From Oasisia sp. SBJ-2009 (taxonomy: Eukaryota; Annelida; Polychaeta; Sabellida; Siboglinidae): a stretch of DNA of 64,000 nt. Below the pieces are notes generated by a model. The model searched no databases and was not told the DNA's origin. It saw nothing but the letters and a program-made list of their open reading frames with translations. The translations under genes and the position numbers were made by a program. The stretch spans positions 44,954,462 to 45,018,461 of the forward strand of contig OZ024862.1 in assembly GCA_964017155.1 (NCBI GenBank), given 5' to 3'. Shown here in pieces: positions 36,586 to 46,491 of this stretch. Within the stretch, counting starts at the first letter, position 1, and each line of letters begins with the position of its first letter.

Positions 36586-36740
36586 GTAGTAGCGTTGGCA
36601 CTGGCTAGAGCTTCGGACTGTCGACAAAGAGAATCCTGGGTCGAATTATGGCACTCTACATTGCTCCAGTTCACTCAGCTATATGAATGAGTATCCGACA
36701 ATATTATGTATGTAAATACAGTGGTAGATATGTGTATAAG
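36586..36740 (+). mobile_element. tRNA-derived SINE, copy 1
   Basis: GTAGCGTTGGCACTGGCTAGAGC resembles an A box region (GTGGCTAGAGC) and CCTGGGTCGAATTATG a B box. The tRNA-unrelated body follows with TCTACATTGCTCCAGTTCAC and TATATGAATGAGTATCC. A related copy in opposite orientation at 63565-63738 shares both parts, which shows it is an interspersed repeat. It lies just after the allantoinase stop codon. Confidence 0.7.
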
Positions 36741-37246
36741 AATAGTCTTCGCCCATTAATTTAATATGGATGCATTCCAGAGAAGCCAAAATGGTGTTCG
36801 GTTAAACAGGATTACAGTTTATACCAAACAATTCTCATATATGAGTATTTTCTTATGGGATTACTTAGCATATACATTATAATTTGAAAGATAATGGTTG
36901 ATACAAAATCAACTACCCGGTTTCTACTCGAAGTCGCTATATTGAAAAATGAATAATTGGACATATGTTGTGTACGCAGTTATAGGCATGTTTAGTGGGG
37001 CTTAGTGCAGATTGTGTTTGATATAAGCTTGGGCAAGGGTAGGGTCTTCGGAGACATTCAATTAGCATTGATCGGTTTTCATCGTTACATTTCCGTGACT
37101 TGAAAAATTACGGCAAACAAAAGCAAGTACCACCACTAGGCTAAGTACTTCTATCCGTTTAATCGAGTCATAAACTACCCTGTATATAAGAGTAGTGCCG
37201 CTCTTTGCGTTATATTTCGCGACATGGTAGCCAGCGACTCCATCCT

Positions 37247-37254
37247 ATAAATAG
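37247..37254 (+). promoter_or_regulatory. TATA-like box upstream of the EGF/fucolectin gene
   Basis: CCTATAAATAGG at about 37245-37256, some 190 bases before the ATG at 37444. A second TATATAAG at 37181 lies in the duplicated block and is also present at 44280. Core-promoter role is inference. Confidence 0.3.
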
Positions 37255-37443
37255 GAAATTAGCATTCCGTTGCCTTGTGGGATAGCACAACCGGACACGT
37301 GGGGTATTATGGGCAATCTAGATATGCTTACGTCATCGATCATTACTGTCGTGTTTTGTTAAATCACGCACCCGCTGACGTCACTAATTTAGGGTTTACT
37401 CAAGAATATTTCCGCTACTATACCACAATAACCAAGAACAATT

Positions 37444-39186
37444 ATGCATCGCCAGCACCTGAGAGCTGCGTTAGTCGCGAAAATAAGTAATGTAATCGCT
37501 GCGCCGATGGCCCTAATACTGGTTCTTGTGTCAATCTACTGTATAAGGGCTGGACAAATTGGTGGTCGTTACAGACGACTTTCCAAGTTTTCGCTAAAGT
37601 GCTTGAATGGAGGAACGTGTAAGCTTAGTTCTAACGGGACAGCGTATTGCCAGTGTCCGCGAGGAACTGATCTCCCGCTTTGCCACAACGTAACGGTTTG
37701 GTCGGCTGGAAAAAACGCAACGCAATCCACAACTTCACAGCCTCAGCTTGGCGCTTCCTGTGCGGTTGACAGGTTAGGTTCTGATTCCCCTTGCTCACTC
37801 TCCGCGAGACACAAACATCCCTGGTGGAGGGTACATCTGGGATTAGTGCTGGCAGTTCGGCGAGTGCAACTAGAGACGAAGGATTCTGCAAATGTTTCTT
37901 TTGTGGATGTTAAAGTTGGCATGTACCGCGGCGTGTACGGGTTGTGTGAGTACTCAGACAATGTTCGTTTCGTTGGAAGATATTACGATTGTCATAACCA
38001 TTTAGGAGACGTCGTGACGTTAATAGTAGAACGTGAAAATGAAATGCAGTTGTCGTTGTGCGAAGTGTCCGTTTATGGAGAACCTCATCTAGGCTCCCCG
38101 TGTTGGAGCAATCCCAGCGGTAATGGGGGAAGTTGCAAGCCAGACGGATGTTATTATACGTGTGTCTGCCCAAAGAGTTCGTCTGGAACAAACTGCGAAG
38201 GAAAGAATTGGGCATACCATGCAGTCACCTTGATGCGAATGGCTTACTACGATATACCACAAACTGTTGATAATACTGTTGATGGAAATAGAGAAGATAT
38301 GATGAGGCATGGCAATGATAACCTATGTTCAGCATCCACGTTATTTAAAGATCCATGGTATGTGCTTAGTTGTTCTGCCTGGATCGAAATACGACAGATT
38401 TTAATAGTGAATCGCCAGGATTGTTGTTCATCGTATATGTATAATTTCGATGTTTTAATTAACGAAGACAAGCTATGTGGAGCCAGGCGACATAACATGT
38501 CAGGTGTTGCATGGAAATATATCTGGTGTGTTCCTGTTGCTATAGGAAAAATGGTGAACATTACGTTTTACGGTCTTCGGGTCATTTCTTTGTGCGAAGT
38601 GGATATATATGGTGTCCCAATGCCATGTCGGAGCAATCCATGCAATAATGGAAAAACGTGTCGCCGAATTGGGAACAAAAATTCTTATGAATGTCTCTGC
38701 CCACCTGGTTTCAATGGTTCTAACTGCACTGATGCAATTCCATGCTGGAGTACACCGTGTCACAATGGCGGCTCCTGCCGAAATACCAAAATGCGGAACG
38801 TCTATCAGTGCTTCTGTCCTGGTAACACGACGGGTTCAAATTGTGAAGATTTCAAGCCATGCTGGAGCAATCCGTGTCACAATGGTGGCTCTTGCCGAAA
38901 TACTGAAATGTCGAACGTCTATCAGTGCTTCTGTCCTGGGAACACGACGGGTTCAAATTGTGACGATTTCATGCCATGCTGGAGCAATCCGTGCGACAAC
39001 GGTGGCACTTGCACGGAGAACGATTCTTCTTACACGTGTAAATGCTCGTCGAAATGGACAGGAACAAATTGCAGTCTAGTGAAAGATCTTACTAAAGAAC
39101 AAAAGGAAGTAAAACAAAAGCCTAAAGAACAAAATGAAGTAAATAAAACAACTAAAGAAACAAAACGAAGTAAAACAAAAGCCTAA
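37444..39186 (+). CDS. EGF-repeat protein with two fucolectin-like domains
   Basis: A single-exon 580-residue frame. The N terminus has a hydrophobic stretch, residues 19-33 (AAPMALILVLVSIYC), likely a signal peptide or anchor. In order: EGF 1 (about 53-81), a galactose-binding-like domain of the fucolectin/tachylectin-4 type (84-212, VWSAGKNATQSTTSQPQL, then WWRVHLG and ending LCEVSVYGE), EGF 2 (220-252), a second such domain (254-391, DIPQTVDNTVDGN, DPWYVL, ending LCEVDIYG), and EGF 3-6 (394-544, PCWSNPCHNGGSC type). A Lys/Gln linker follows and the frame ends at TAA 39184. Such domains suggest extracellular carbohydrate or ligand binding. Compared with copy 1, a 61-bp insertion in the linker shifts the frame just before the membrane helix, so the product would be secreted, or the gene is damaged. 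Confidence 0.85.
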   Translation: MHRQHLRAALVAKISNVIAAPMALILVLVSIYCIRAGQIGGRYRRLSKFSLKCLNGGTCKLSSNGTAYCQCPRGTDLPLCHNVTVWSAGKNATQSTTSQPQLGASCAVDRLGSDSPCSLSARHKHPWWRVHLGLVLAVRRVQLETKDSANVSFVDVKVGMYRGVYGLCEYSDNVRFVGRYYDCHNHLGDVVTLIVERENEMQLSLCEVSVYGEPHLGSPCWSNPSGNGGSCKPDGCYYTCVCPKSSSGTNCEGKNWAYHAVTLMRMAYYDIPQTVDNTVDGNREDMMRHGNDNLCSASTLFKDPWYVLSCSAWIEIRQILIVNRQDCCSSYMYNFDVLINEDKLCGARRHNMSGVAWKYIWCVPVAIGKMVNITFYGLRVISLCEVDIYGVPMPCRSNPCNNGKTCRRIGNKNSYECLCPPGFNGSNCTDAIPCWSTPCHNGGSCRNTKMRNVYQCFCPGNTTGSNCEDFKPCWSNPCHNGGSCRNTEMSNVYQCFCPGNTTGSNCDDFMPCWSNPCDNGGTCTENDSSYTCKCSSKWTGTNCSLVKDLTKEQKEVKQKPKEQNEVNKTTKETKRSKTKA

Positions 39187-39454
39187 AGAACAAAAGAAAG
39201 TAACGGGGATGTCTGCGATGATGAAGGTGATTATCGGTACGGCGGTTGGTATAGGCGTTGTTGTTGCTGCAGGGTGTGGCGTAGCTGCCTGTGGTGCGTG
39301 TCCGACTAAAAGAGATATAGCAGCAAAATTGGCAGCCGCCAGGGGAATGAAATCAGTAAGATCGAGAGTACAGAGAAGCACGGAGTTAGGAGACGACGAT
39401 GAACAGGAAGATGAAGCGGAAGATGAAGAGGAAGATGCGGTGTCATCGATTTGA
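39187..39454 (+). pseudogene. Out-of-frame membrane segment and acidic tail of the EGF gene
   Basis: In the next frame, from ATG 39209, lies KVIIGTAVGIGVVVAAGCGV, the same membrane helix as in copy 1, followed by TKRDIAAKLAAARG and an acidic tail (DDDEQEDEAEDEEEDAVSSI) to TGA 39452-39454. The linker upstream holds an extra repeat of ACTAAAGAACAAAA.GAAGTA plus one additional A after GAA (near 39150), so the helix is not in frame with the EGF repeats. An intron or assembly error could restore it; no donor and acceptor pair was evident. Confidence 0.8.
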
Positions 39455-39821
39455 GACTATATTGCAGGATCATTTCTTTAGCTATGATTTCGCAGACAAC
39501 AAAGCTTCAAAACAGGCCTATCTAATGGTGTATATGTATTTATTATAAAACCTGCTGTACAAATGATTTTGTGACGTGAATTGTACATTACCCGTACAGC
39601 TGCAGACAGGCCACACTTTACTGTCAGTGACCGTAACAGTTTGAAGTTGCCCAAACGTCTGCCAAAGAGTGCAACACCGTGGAAATTAATCAATGAAATG
39701 CTTTGCGTTTTGTTTTGAATTCATTGTTTTACAAGTGGATAAAGAAAGGTGACAGAAGGACAGGAACTGGGCGGACTTTGAATGATTAAAAGCGTTTCCG
39801 GAGACAAACTACTAGAAGACA

Positions 39822-39827
39822 AATAAA
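39822..39827 (+). terminator. Poly(A) signal AATAAA, copy 2
   Basis: AATAAA 368 bases after the acidic-tail stop; conserved with copy 1. Confidence 0.5.
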
Positions 39828-40407
39828 ATTGATATATCTATCGATTCTTTATGTTAGTAAATGTGTTCGTTTTTGAAATGTACAAGTGCATAGTATTCAA
39901 CATGGATAATAACACATTGACGTTGTCAAAAACACTCATTTGAATTACCCGTTATGCTTGTCAAAACATGATTAAATCACCGGTGTTCTTTCATGCCTCA
40001 CGAGACATGACGTTCATTGTAACACACAGTAAAAAAAACCTGTATATCTCTGCACAAAAGTCGACCTAGCGTCGTGTTCAACATATAGAAAGCACGCACC
40101 GTCTGTTTTCTCTTCTACCACTGAGACTCACGTAGTAGCAGTTGTCTGCAAAAGATTATATGACTAGACGACAACAATAATGTTTTGGTACAATTAAGCA
40201 ACACTTGAGATTCAAAGCAAATCCCATAAAGCAAGTGAATTCAGAAGAATGGTTTATCAAGCGTGCGAGTATTGAAGGATGAATAATAAAGGTAACTATT
40301 CTTTGCTTCGAGACGTCACACAATGCACAGCAAGTGACACACAATTAACACAGGCAGACACATTACACAAATAAACACCTACTAATCTGTGCATCAACTT
40401 ATTATTC

Positions 40408-40560
40408 ACTACACCTGGATCGCCATACCTGGATTGTCACACCTGGATCACCACACCTGGATCACCACACCTGGATCACACACTTGGATCACCACACCTG
40501 GATCACACACCTGGATCACCACACCTGGATCACCACACCTAGATCACCACACCTGGATCA
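40408..40560 (+). repeat. 14-bp minisatellite, copy 2
   Basis: Same CACACCTGGATCAC units as at 33296-33476 with about two fewer repeats. Confidence 0.9.
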
Positions 40561-40658
40561 CCCTATGGAAACTGACTGCTAAGCCATTGACGTGATGTCG
40601 CCTCTGTCTGAGAGCTTGAGACACTGTTGTATTCATTCCGTCCCGCTGCCCATAGGAG

Positions 40659-40794
40659 CGGCTGTGGCAGGCGCTGAAGGACGGAGACATCGACATGGTG
40701 GTGAGCGACCATTTCCCCTGCACGGCCGACCTCAAGCTCATGGAAGCCGGCTACTTCCTGCAGGCGTGGGGCGGCATCGCCTCGCTGCAGTTCG
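40659..40794 (+). pseudogene. Allantoinase exon (n-2), copy 2, donor lost
   Basis: Encodes the same segment as 33565-33700 ([20 protein letters not shown]) with substitutions including Asp to Tyr in EAGDF and Val to Ala in QVWG. The splice donor, TTCG|GTAGGT in copy 1, reads TTCG|CTAGGT here (40795), so the invariant GT is gone. The acceptor side reads CATAGGAG instead of CATGGGAG. The exon therefore cannot be joined normally to 42288, and copy 2 is probably a pseudogene. Confidence 0.82.
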
Positions 40795-41459
40795 CTAGGT
40801 CACTAGAAGGAGGCGGACTATCTCTCCCATATGAAACAACTCCAAGCGTTATTACGAATACGAATACATTTATTTCAGGTAAAAGAAAACATATACACTA
40901 TGTACATACACACCCATAGTCTCTAAAAGGTAAATATGTTAAACAATGAGTAGATAAAATTAAATAAGGTTATCCGTTAGATAAGTGTAAAAGTGTAGTA
41001 TACCAGATACAAAAAATAATGATCAATATGTCTGATTGTATAGTAAATATGAATTTATACATTTAGATAAACACAATTTGAAAATAAAAAAGTTAAAAGG
41101 TGAATGGATAAAATAAATAAATTGGTAAGTTGTATAAACAAAACTAATAAAAACACATTTGGAAGACATTATATGTGTCTTACTAGTGTACAGTATTAAA
41201 TAAACAAATAAACGCGCCAACCTAATGATAACAATCATCATAATGTCTTACCAAGTGCTGAATACAATCCTTTGTTCTGACTAAAGCGCTGAACAAAATG
41301 TTCATAACTGTATGGCACCGATATAAATATAAAAAAGCTATTTTTTAAAAGATGCGTCTTAAGCACCATCTTAGACGAAAAGTTAGTGTCACACTGTTTG
41401 ACTGACGTCAGCATATTGTTCGACAGTAGAGGGACCACATTAGCGAAAGCTCGTTTTCC

Positions 41460-41552
41460 GAACTATTTATATGTATGTACACACCCGTTAACGGGACGGG
41501 ACATACGTCCCGGATTTGATGGTGACAAAATAAAGTTTTATTATTATTATTG
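41460..41552 (+). mobile_element. LINE 3'-end insertion present only in copy 2
   Basis: About 90 bases absent from copy 1: a CGGGACATACGTCCCG hairpin, then GATGGTGACAAAATAAAG and TTTTATTATTATTATT. A hairpin followed by AATAAA and an ATT tail is the usual 3' end of an L2/CR1-type LINE. This is therefore a strongly 5'-truncated insertion that postdates the duplication, replacing about three bases of the target. Confidence 0.75.
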
Positions 41553-42287
41553 AAGCGTGTGGGTGGCACTTTTAAGAGACCAGCCGAATTTGTGAGACTA
41601 TTCGAAAGAAGCTCGGATACATATTGCGGTGCAAGTCCGTGGAGTGCCTAGAATGTAACCAAGATAATTTTTAAACGAAATTCCGACTTGGATTAGTAAC
41701 CAATGCATGCAATATTGGTGTTATGTGTTCGTTCTTGATATTTCGCGTCATCAGACGAGCAATATTGTTCTGAATTATATCCAATGGTATCACAGTTTGT
41801 CAAAAACATTTATCCGCCCGTTTATCTTTTCAACTTGCGAGATTTCTTAATTGTGTAGTCTTCTTAGACTGAACCAAGAAACCGACAATGAATTGCGATT
41901 TATTTTAGCATAGTATCCGCCATCCCTTGGCATTGTTTTAATTGCCATTATATCATACAATAACAGCGAATATGTTTAGAATCATTTGAACTCATGTTTG
42001 GGTAACATGAAATTGATAATTTATTTTGCTTGGTAGTTTCACGACTACTAAACTACATAAAACATTCCACAAGCGAGCTACCATGTTGCTATCGATACTG
42101 CCAAAGGCTAAGTTGGCTCATTCGCAAAATGAATTTGAAATAAGACAATTGAAAAAAATCTTCAATCTGCCCTAGCTTAAAACATACCTGCCGTAGTCAC
42201 GCAGAACCAATGGAAAAGTTCCAGTGATGGAATTACGACAGTGCACTTAAAGAGCAATGTAAAATTCATGTTACATTTTCTCCTTAG

Positions 42288-42460
42288 GGTTGTCCCTGTT
42301 CTGGACGCATGCGCAGAAGGTTGATCTGACGCTCGGTGACGTTGCACGGCTGCTCTGCGTGAAACCGGCGGCGCTGTGCAGCATGGGGAACAGGAAAGGC
42401 GCCATTAAAGTCGGATGTGACGCCGATTTCGTCCTCTGGGATCCGGAGAGTACGTTCAAG
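42288..42460 (+). pseudogene. Allantoinase exon (n-1), copy 2
   Basis: Same acceptor and donor as in copy 1. It encodes LSLFWTHAQKVDLTLGDVA, CVKPAALCSMGNRKGAIKVG and CDADFVLWDPESTFK. Changes against copy 1 include Asn to Ser, Ala to Gly, Tyr to Cys in GYDAD, and Ile to Leu. The frame is intact but the upstream donor is lost, so it is listed as part of a broken gene. Confidence 0.82.
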
Positions 42461-43290
42461 GTAGGCAACGATGGCTGACGTTTCGACGTGGGGTACAACT
42501 TGATTTTGTGCAGACGAAACATCGCGACAATAACAGTCCCGTTCCCATATTCTGCTATATGCTTTTGTTGCTTTATGATGCACACTCACACATGTACGCA
42601 CACGTACACGCATACTCACGCACGTAAGCGCTCTCGCACTCTGTATTAAAGATTAATGACAAAAGGAGGCTCCATTTAATGCAATCATTTACCTTACCTT
42701 AGAATACCTTCCCTTAGGACGGTTCTGATCGTAGGATGCTGGGTTCCTTCCTCTGTGATCAGTTCTTCGTTTTCGTAATCTAGTAATATAACATCGCGTG
42801 TTCCGGTTCTATTGTTAATTATTCTTAACGGTACTTCAAAATCATACACAATATTCTGGGAATACCAGAATTTGTCTAGTCATTTGACTTTCTACCGTCG
42901 AAGATAAGCGCGAATATGGCCAAACACATCCGCAATCAAAGTATCAATTATTTGTTTTCTTACAGGTTGAACCGAGTATCATCCAGCACAAGAACACGGT
43001 CGGTGTTACTATGTTACGATCTATTTAATAATAAAATTAAACTGTTCATCTTGAACATTATTAAAATAATAACAGCTAAACGAGTAATTATAATATAGCT
43101 GTATGCGTCTAATTGTGCCATGTACGACTGTTAAATTGATCAACTGCAAATATCTTAAAGTAACTGTAAATATTAAGAACGTCCACGTTTTTAAGTAAGC
43201 CAAATTGTTTGAAAGCGTGGGAAGTGGCTAATTAACATTTAATAGTTAAACAGCAAGTAACATACTTCGTGTAATGTTTGTAAGGACAGT

Positions 43291-43402
43291 GTTGATTGTT
43301 TGTTTGATATTATTTGTTTGTTTGTTTGTTTGTTTGCTTGTTTGTTTGTTTGTTTGTTTGTTTGTTTGTTTGTTTGTTTGTTTGTTTGTTTGTTTGTTTG
43401 TA
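43291..43402 (+). repeat. (TTTG)n microsatellite, copy 2
   Basis: TTTG tetramers immediately upstream of the last allantoinase exon. Confidence 0.9.
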
Positions 43403-43409
43403 TGTGTAG

Positions 43410-43547
43410 GTGACACCATACGCCGGTGAGATTCTACGAGGTGTAGTTCAACGGACGGTCGTAGCAGGCGAGACTGTCTTCGAGAACGGGGCAATATCCG
43501 ATTCACCCAAAGGGCGGCTAGTCTTTCCGAAGCAGATCGAGATCTGA
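43410..43547 (+). pseudogene. Allantoinase last exon, copy 2
   Basis: Identical in protein to copy 1 (VTPYAGEILRGVVQRTVVAG to FPKQIEI, TGA at 43545-43547) with intact acceptor TATGTGTAG. Its identity compared with the changed upstream exons may reflect recent duplication more than selection. Confidence 0.82.
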
Positions 43548-43683
43548 CACTGTAAATAGGATCTATCAATATAGCACGTAATGAGGCATATTTTCGATTT
43601 ATTTGACTTTGGTCTAGTTGACTAATATTGCCGTTTACGTGGTGTTTGCTATTTTTCTCGTATATATAAGAAACTACAAGTGT

Positions 43684-43840
43684 GTAGTAGCGTTGGCACT
43701 GGCTAGAGCTTCGGACTGTCGACAAAGAGAATCCGGGGTCGAATTATGGCACTCTACATTGCTCCAGTTCACTCAGCTATATGAATGAGTATCCGACAAT
43801 ATTATTTATGTAAACACAGTGGTAGATATGTGTATAAGAA
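43684..43840 (+). mobile_element. tRNA-derived SINE, copy 2
   Basis: Duplicate of the SINE at 36586 carried along by the segmental duplication; the B-box region reads CCGGGGTCGAATTATG. Confidence 0.7.
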
Positions 43841-44298
43841 TAGTCTTCGCCCATTAATTTAATATGGATGCTTTCCAGAGAAGCCAAAATGGTGTTCGGT
43901 TAAACAGGATTAAAGTTTATACCAAACAATTCTCATATATGAGTATTTTCTTATGGGATTACTTAGCATATACATTATAACTTGAAAGATAATGGTTGAT
44001 ACAAAATCAACTACCCGGTTTCTACTCGAAGTCGCTATATTGAAAAATGAATAATTGGACATATGTTGTGTACGCAGTCATAGGCATGTTTAGGGGGGCT
44101 TGGTGCAGATTGTGTTTGATATAAGCTTGGGCAAGGGTATGGTCTTCGGAGACATTCAATTAGCATTGAGCGGTTTTCATCGTTAAATTTCCGTGACTTG
44201 AAAAATTACGGCAAACAAAAGCAAGTACCACCACTAGGCTAAGTACTTCTATCCGTTTAATCGAGTCATAAGCTACCCTGTATATAAGGGTAGTGACG

Positions 44299-44470
44299 CT
44301 GTCGCGCTTACATTTTTCCGATCGTTAAAACCTTTCCGATTGACGTTTCTGCGCATGCGCGTATCTAGGGGATAAACGTAAGCGCTACCTACGATGGTCG
44401 CGCTTACATTTTTCCGACCGTTAAAAACGTTCCGATTGACGTTTCTGCGCATGCGCGCATCTAGAGGCGC
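44299..44470 (+). repeat. Two 96-bp tandem units with TGCGCATGCGCG cores
   Basis: GTCGCGCTTACATTTTTCCG begins units at about 44302 and 44398. Each contains GATTGACGTTTCTGCGCATG and the NRF1-like TGCGCATGCGCG at 44350-44361 and 44446-44457. Located right at the end of the segmental duplication; GC-rich, possibly a promoter or a dispersed repeat. Confidence 0.6.
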
Positions 44471-45095
44471 GCGCGTCAGAGCTAGCTAGCAACGAAGGTT
44501 GATGCTCACAAGTATTTGGGAGTTTGAGCGTTATAGCTCGGACTAATTGGACCAGTGCCAGCGGATAACAAAGCGCTGTCACGGGTTACGATTAATCGTG
44601 CTAGGATTTACTGCTACATATTTAGTAAATAAAAATATAGTAGTATACAAAGCTCTATTGTTTATTTATCCTTAATAGTAATTGGATGGATAAATAAATA
44701 GTAGCACCAAGTTTGGCATAACAAAGTTTTGTAATTTGTTGTGTATTAAGTGGATTAAATTTGCATTTAACGCGTACAAGGGCAGACAGTAATTACTTAT
44801 ATATTATAATAGTTTATTTCACTCTGGGCAATCATACATATTGAAATAGCTACCTAAAACATGCAAAGTATATTTGTTAAAATATATTGTAATAATAATA
44901 TATAATTGAAGACATTAGCATAAATATAAAATGTATTAAAATGTAGAGAATATAGTAAATGTATCTATAAAACACATTTAAATTATATTTAAATCATTAA
45001 AACATATTTTCTGTGATTATTTGACTAAACTTATTAAAAAATTATTAATACTTTAAAACATTAAAATAAATAGATCTAAAGAATAAATTAAGGCT
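44471..45095. other. No gene recognised
   Basis: AT-rich non-coding sequence. Confidence 0.45.
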
Positions 45096-45326
45096 TTACA
45101 ATATTTTACACATATCCATATCAGCATGCAGAAAAGTGGTTAGGAGTCGCTGTGAGTTCTTTTGGTTGGACAGGCACCAGTTTATAAAAGAGTTCTTGGA
45201 CCTGTTGGTTTTTACTCTGGGTAAAGATCGAATATTGAGTATGGCATCGTGTATTGTAGTCCTTGGTTTTGGTAGTAGTTCATGCAGTGTGTGCTGCGGC
45301 TCTTCGATTTGTGTGAAGATTAACAA
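45096..45326 (-). pseudogene. Possible LINE C-terminal remnant
   Basis: A 76-codon minus-strand frame with RSLPRVKTNRSKNSFINWCL, which resembles the (R)TNR...NSFIPW.I..WN stretch near the C terminus of LINE reverse transcriptases. Nothing else of the element is visible; weak assignment. Confidence 0.25.
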
Positions 45327-45797
45327 TATTTATATTATATAGTGACCAGTTTCCTCTAGTCTATGTTTAAATGCTTAAAGACATTACTGAAGTAACATGA
45401 AATGTATTTGTTACATTTATTAAAATAACATCATGATCAACGTCTTACCTTCAGGAGTAAATGTAAAAAGATAATGTTATTTATGTTCAGTGATGTTTTG
45501 TTGAAATGAATCCTTACTGATATTTTATTGTATTCTAAATTTACTTCGTGAATAAGCCTGTAGGAGTTGTGTGTAAGTGAAAATGTTGATGTCCTCTATA
45601 AATACTATAAATAGCACATCATGTTATTGTTTTAATAATGGCCTTTAAGTCTAATATGAACATAACTGGACCTAATACAATTCTTTGTGGTATAACTCAT
45701 GTGGCCGCCATTACGTCTGAACTGGATTGATTAGACAAACACTGTTGCCTAGTTCATTACAGAAGCACAGTAGACAACACTCCTCATTCAATAACAA

Positions 45798-45803
45798 TTT
45801 ATT
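45798..45803 (-). terminator. Poly(A) signal of the C48-PHD gene
   Basis: AATAAA on the minus strand, 58 bases after the stop codon at 45861. Confidence 0.5.
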
Positions 45804-45860
45804 GTAAAAATTAAAATAATCCCAATCTCTCTTGTGTGGCTGTGGCTGACTTCTCCTGTT

Positions 45861-46121
45861 CTACTGCAGTCGCACAGTGCAGTATTTGCAGTGGAACACT
45901 GACGGCTTCGTGGTGACCTCGGCACACTGACAGTGCCACCATGTGAAGCAGTTGTCACATGCCACCCAGTCTGTGCTGTCTCTGTGGTGCTGGCAGGTGG
46001 GGTTGCAATAGTTATTGCGGTCCTGGTCTACCAGTCGGGCGGTGACATAGGTTCTGTACCCGGAAGCCTGGGCTTGGCCCATCACACCTACTGGCACATC
46101 CTTTGCCAAAGCCTCAGCATT
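45861..46121 (-). CDS. C48-PHD gene, last exon (C terminus of peptidase, PHD-like finger)
   Basis: Acceptor ATTGTAG, then NAEALAKDVPVGVMG, which continues the helix after the catalytic Cys (GIFVLM in the previous exon; phase 0 join). Residues further on form a Cys/His-rich zinc finger: NYCNPTCQHHRDSTDWVACD, NCFTWWHCQCAEVTT and FHCKYCTVRLQ, ending at TAG 45861-45863. Spacing with W(V)xCDxCxxWWHxxC and a final CxxC is that of a PHD-type finger, a module that commonly reads histone tails. Ulp1-like peptidase plus PHD is a combination I associate with invertebrate lineage-specific or transposon-related genes; that is inference. Confidence 0.8.
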   Translation of the reverse strand, partial: NAEALAKDVPVGVMGQAQASGYRTYVTARLVDQDRNNYCNPTCQHHRDSTDWVACDNCFTWWHCQCAEVTTKPSVFHCKYCTVRLQ

Positions 46122-46491
46122 CTACAATAATAATTTGTTTTATTTAATACTAAGTTTAATGATGCTATAGTAAATTATTGTGTTATGCATGATCTGAGTT
46201 GTTAGCACATTTCTAACATCGGCTCAAGGCTAGAGATGCACCAGAGAAATTATCTTGGACAATTGTATTTACTTGGTACTAGTAATCAAAGTACTTGATG
46301 ATTACTTATCAATTTGAAATGTATCAGGGTTATATTATAGTAATACAACATATGATATTTCAGTATCAGTTCGCATGCAGGGCAGGAACTAACCAACTGG
46401 TAACATTAACTAAGCCAGATCACACATATGAAAATGATTATGATTAAATAAGAAATTGTGCAAAGACTTATTTCTCATCACAAAGGCTTAC

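Larger units (their letters stand above)
31919..37203 (+). repeat. Segmental duplication, copy 1 (about 5.3 kb)
   Basis: Collinear with 38991-44298 at an offset of 7072 bases, rising to 7133 after a 61-bp indel, with only scattered substitutions and small indels. It starts at GCGACAACGG inside an EGF repeat and ends at CCCTGTATATAAG.GTAGTG. Copy 1 lacks the 5' part of the EGF gene, whose place is taken by the inverted repeat at 31124-31922. Confidence 0.95.
38991..44298 (+). repeat. Segmental duplication, copy 2 (about 5.3 kb)
   Basis: Matches 31919-37203 throughout. Differences include a 61-bp insertion in the EGF linker, a shorter minisatellite, an inserted LINE tail near 41460, loss of an allantoinase splice donor and a shorter TTTG tract. 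The right breakpoint follows CCCTGTATATAAGGGTAGTG. Confidence 0.95.

Noticed and set aside
36166..36627. Minus-strand 153-codon frame ending in THKQTNKQTN
   Set aside because: Combines the antisense of the last allantoinase exon with a TTTG microsatellite.
36586..36660. A functional tRNA gene
   Set aside because: A- and B-box-like segments are present but no cloverleaf can be drawn, and the unit continues into a body shared with 63565-63738, so it is a SINE.
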